This document shows, piece after piece, positions 61,805-64,000 of a stretch of 64,000 nt of DNA (position 1 is its first letter; every line of letters starts with the position of its first letter). The position numbers were made by a program, and so were the translations under genes. The notes beneath the pieces were generated by a model. That model was not told the DNA's origin, ran no database searches, and worked only from the letters and a program-made list of their open reading frames with translations. The stretch is from assembly GCF_025152405.1 (NCBI RefSeq), contig NZ_CP102292.1, forward strand, positions 248,001 through 312,000. The letters are read 5' to 3'. This stretch comes from [Ruminococcus] lactaris ATCC 29176 (GTDB lineage: Bacteria > Bacillota > Clostridia > Lachnospirales > Lachnospiraceae).

Positions 61805-63088
61805 TTATTTTCTCTTCCCTTCCCCCTCCAACAGCCATTTCCAGACAGGAACAACATCGATTTCAATACCATCGCAATTCAAAGTGGCTTCCTCGCTATT
61901 GGTTATAAGAATACATTTTGAATCAGGTATGAAATTATTTAACTTAACAAATGCCCGGGTTTCGCGTTCTTTGGTATCGATATTGTCAAGAACCTGCATA
62001 CTGACCTGGATCGCAAGTTTTTCTGATGGAACGTAGAAGTCTATTTCGACATTATTTTCAAAGAAATATACATTTTCAGTACCGTAACGTCTGATCAGTT
62101 CGATGGCGACAAGATTTTCCAGTTGGGCAGACTTACAGTCCAGCAGGACGAGTCCAAGGGGACCGGTATCCATAAAATAGTATTTGGGAGAAGTTTCTTT
62201 TTCTACCAGTTTTGCTGCATAATTTTGCAGAGTAAAAAGCAGGTAAGAATCAGTCATATATCCTACATAATTAATCACAGTCTGTTTGGCAATCGAAGTT
62301 CCGGTACTTTTTAAGATGTTCGTCAGCCTGTTAAAAGACAGAGGTTTTGTAATGGATTCAGCGATCTTCTTTAGAATGAGTCTCACAGCAAAGTCATTGG
62401 TAATTTTATTTCTTGTGATAATGTCTCCAAGGTATACGGTCTGATAGATGCTGTTCAAAAAAGTTCTTTTATTTCTGATTTCGACTAATTCAGGGAAAGC
62501 CCCATAAGTTACATATTCATTATATCGGTTCAGGACGTCAGCCCGGTCTTTGGTACTGATTGCATCCAGGTAATTCTTTTCCATATGATTTGCAATGAGG
62601 TATTCGGAAAAAGAATATGGATAGACATTCAGGATTACAAATCGTCCACCTAAAGTAGAAGCTATCTCGCTGCTAAGCATCTTACTGTTGCTTCCAGTAA
62701 TATTAATTCGATATTTCATGTCTGCAATTCTGCGGACAAACTTCTCCCATCCATTGATATTCTGAATTTCGTCAAGAAACAGATAAGGCTTTGTATCTGT
62801 CCCGGAAATTTCCAGTCCGATTTCTAAAATGGTATTCAGATCATCTGCTGTCATTTCCAGAAGACGTTCATCTTCAAAGTTCACGTAAACAATTTGGGAC
62901 AATGGAACACCATTTGCTTCCAACCGTTTTATCTGTTGATACATCATATAAGATTTTCCGGTTCTCCGGATACCGACAAAGCAATAGTTTACATTATCTT
63001 CCAGTGAATAGTGTCTTGGTATCATAGGATTGTTGAGATAAATTTCTTTTTGATCGATCATGATCTGCTTCAGGGTATCTCTGTTCAT
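61805..63088 (-). CDS. AAA ATPase with DUF4143 domain
   Basis: The 427-residue protein has an AAA_14-type ATPase at the N-terminus: Walker A-like FVGIRRTGKSYMMYQQI, Walker B PYLFLDEIQNINGWE, and NITGSNSKMLSSEIASTLGGR. A C-terminal DUF4143 domain follows (about 200-400; YFMDTGPLGLVLL, VAIELIRRYGTENVYFFENNVEIDFYV), which resembles a restriction-endonuclease-like fold. Such proteins are common, often in accessory regions, and their role is unknown. ATG at 63088 follows GGAGGTGAC. It is a lone gene near a MITE. Confidence 0.88.
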   Translation of the reverse strand: MNRDTLKQIMIDQKEIYLNNPMIPRHYSLEDNVNYCFVGIRRTGKSYMMYQQIKRLEANGVPLSQIVYVNFEDERLLEMTADDLNTILEIGLEISGTDTKPYLFLDEIQNINGWEKFVRRIADMKYRINITGSNSKMLSSEIASTLGGRFVILNVYPYSFSEYLIANHMEKNYLDAISTKDRADVLNRYNEYVTYGAFPELVEIRNKRTFLNSIYQTVYLGDIITRNKITNDFAVRLILKKIAESITKPLSFNRLTNILKSTGTSIAKQTVINYVGYMTDSYLLFTLQNYAAKLVEKETSPKYYFMDTGPLGLVLLDCKSAQLENLVAIELIRRYGTENVYFFENNVEIDFYVPSEKLAIQVSMQVLDNIDTKERETRAFVKLNNFIPDSKCILITNSEEATLNCDGIEIDVVPVWKWLLEGEGKRK

Positions 63089-63303
63089 AATATTGTCACC
63101 TCCATCATATAAGACCATTATATATTAAATTATTTTCCTCCACAAGACAAATTATTATAAATAGTGTCTTATTCACAAGACACTATTAGAATATTATTGT
63201 CTATTAAGAAAGACGGCTATAAATAATATATACAAATATGATAAAAATTATTCCTGTCTGCTTTCCTGTAATACTTTAAAAGCAGAAAATTGTCGAATAA
63301 AAT

Positions 63304-63497
63304 GATGTCGGGGTCAAAAGCCCCCGACTTTGATGCCTACGGATTGCTCCGTGCTACGCACTCCCACAATCCTACCCAATATTCGCATATCGTGGGATTA
63401 TCATCCCACTTTTATGCTCATATCGGGGCGGGTCAAAAGGTCTTTCACCCACCTATGAGCAAGCTCATGTGGGCTTAGACCTTTTGACCCTGGCATC
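63304..63497 (+). mobile_element. 194-bp MITE-like element, copy L3
   Basis: Full-length copy, over 95 percent identical to L2 by eye. Flanked by ATAAAAT (63297-63303) and ATAAAAA (63498-63504), a near-perfect duplication. A 57-codon frame crosses it as in L2 and ends in the same residues (MSKLMWA). Confidence 0.85.
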
Positions 63498-63539
63498 ATA
63501 AAAATTATTAGCCCCACTTATCAATGTAACGAAGAAAAT

Positions 63540-63832
63540 ATAATCAATGAATTTATTTACAAGAGCCGGAAATATGCTTATTATCTACATTGTAGGTTAT
63601 GATCTTCAGGGATCATTGCCGGCTCTAATTATATAAAGTTGAAAATTCTTCAAAGATGCATTGCAGGACGGGAAACCTGTTCAGCCGATGATTCGGTCAA
63701 TGTATCTTTTTTATTTACGTGAGCGACAGATCAGAGTCTGTGTCTGAGCAAGACCCTGGCAGGTGCCACGATAACCTGAGAAACCCGTAAAGCGTGCTTC
63801 TCATATTTTCAAAAGTATAAGGAGGTCCCGGT
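63540..63832 (+). promoter_or_regulatory. Structured leader of adenine deaminase, identity unknown
   Basis: Three structured blocks follow one another. At 63563-63625, AGAGCCGG pairs with CCGGCTCT and encloses hairpins CTAC/GTAG and ATGATC/GATCAT, a three-way junction. At 63654-63711, AGATGCATTG pairs with CAATGTATCT and encloses CAGG/CCTG and CCGATGATTCGG, followed by T6, a terminator. At 63725-63805, ACAGATCAGAGTCTGT is a hairpin, followed by GACCCTGGCAGGTGCCACG and GAGAAACCCG. This layout suggests a cis-regulator. It does not fit the purine, TPP, ykkC or ZTP consensus I can recall. Confidence 0.45.
63654..63711 (+). terminator. Branched terminator in the adenine deaminase leader
   Basis: A 10-bp stem (AGATGCATTG/CAATGTATCT, one G-T pair) carrying two inner hairpins is followed by TTTTTT. 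It may end upstream transcription or be an attenuator. Confidence 0.6.
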
Positions 63833-64000
63833 ATGGAAAGGACAAAAGAGACACTCAAAGAACTGATTCGTGCAGGCCGTGCAAAAGTTCCGGCTCACAA
63901 AGTGATCAAAGGCGGACAACTGGTAAATGTAATGTCAAGCGAGATCTATCCTGCAGATGTTGCAGTATATAATGATATGATCGTAGCAGTAGGTGATGTA
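63833..64000 (+). CDS. ade: Adenine deaminase, N-terminal part
   Basis: The first 56 codons reach the window end. The protein begins MERTKETLKELIRAGRAKVP, then ADVAVYNDMIVAVGDV, matching the start of adenine deaminases (AdeC family), which convert adenine to hypoxanthine for purine salvage. The ATG follows AAGGAGG seven bases upstream. The metal-binding motifs lie beyond the window, so the call rests on the N-terminus only. Confidence 0.75.
   Translation, partial: MERTKETLKELIRAGRAKVPAHKVIKGGQLVNVMSSEIYPADVAVYNDMIVAVGDV

Noticed and set aside
63540-63832. Adenine/guanine riboswitch before ade
   Set aside because: The conserved purine junction sequences are missing, in particular the T-x-TCTACC loop and its partner loop.

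Overview
The window looks like a chromosomal stretch of a gut Lachnospiraceae (Clostridia; relatives of Mediterraneibacter, Ruminococcus torques/gnavus, Dorea or Blautia). The evidence is moderately A+T-rich DNA with strong AGGAGG-type ribosome binding sites, a large clostridial-type SRP RNA beside tadA, a type III glutamine synthetase, the rapZ-whiA-Crh/HPr cluster, a CwlC-like SPOR amidase, several Lachnospiraceae-type uncharacterised proteins, and carboxynorspermidine polyamine genes. The family assignment is firm; the genus is not.

Layout. 1-2755: end of a carboxynorspermidine synthase/decarboxylase pair, then gene debris (zinc-ribbon ORF, HipA-like remnant). 2848-6090: mobile area with a tyrosine integrase, a promoter plus c-di-GMP-I riboswitch plus terminator, and an IS110-family element. 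6349-9809: SulP transporter coupled to a diguanylate cyclase. 9902-13654: FliB-like methylase, MATE pump, TrmH-like methyltransferase. 13653-20139: two composite palindromic elements in inverted orientation that bracket citrate synthase, a second SulP transporter and glycerol kinase. 20130-32978: housekeeping block (HAD phosphatase, glmM, M20 amidohydrolase, ilvE, amidase, cysteine desulfurase, CorC/CNNM protein, murB-rapZ-whiA-crh, lipid kinase). 33156-40734: tRNA-Glu(CTC), fructose-bisphosphate aldolase, glnN, ABC-ATPase-domain protein, maf, VanZ-like protein, M48-type peptidase. 41057-47441: complete atpBEFHAGDC operon. 47681-55274: degenerate GGDEF-EAL protein, VanY-like carboxypeptidase, acidic repeat protein, dgt, a Pro/Glu-repeat protein, tadA, a DUF2798-like membrane protein. 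55390-64000: SRP RNA, B12-binding radical SAM protein, small membrane protein, PurM-like protein, trmL, tcdA, a rhodanese-TtcA fusion, an AAA/DUF4143 ATPase, and the start of adenine deaminase behind a long structured leader.

The most unusual content is non-coding. (1) Two copies of a roughly 615-bp composite element lie in inverted orientation about 5.1 kb apart, each filling a convergent intergenic space. Each is made of two arms (A and B) that differ in sequence but keep the same helices through compensatory changes, which points to a structured RNA family and to a possible invertible segment. (2) Three 194-bp MITE-like copies have 7-8 bp target duplications and a conserved short ORF, and three 34-bp derivatives are scattered through the window. 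(3) A c-di-GMP riboswitch appears to be separated from a SulP-diguanylate cyclase operon by an IS110 insertion. (4) An unrecognised structured leader precedes adenine deaminase.

Functionally, c-di-GMP signalling recurs (riboswitch, active-looking diguanylate cyclase, degenerate GGDEF-EAL protein, and a flagellin-methylase homologue). The rest is mostly core metabolism, envelope building, RNA modification and energy coupling.
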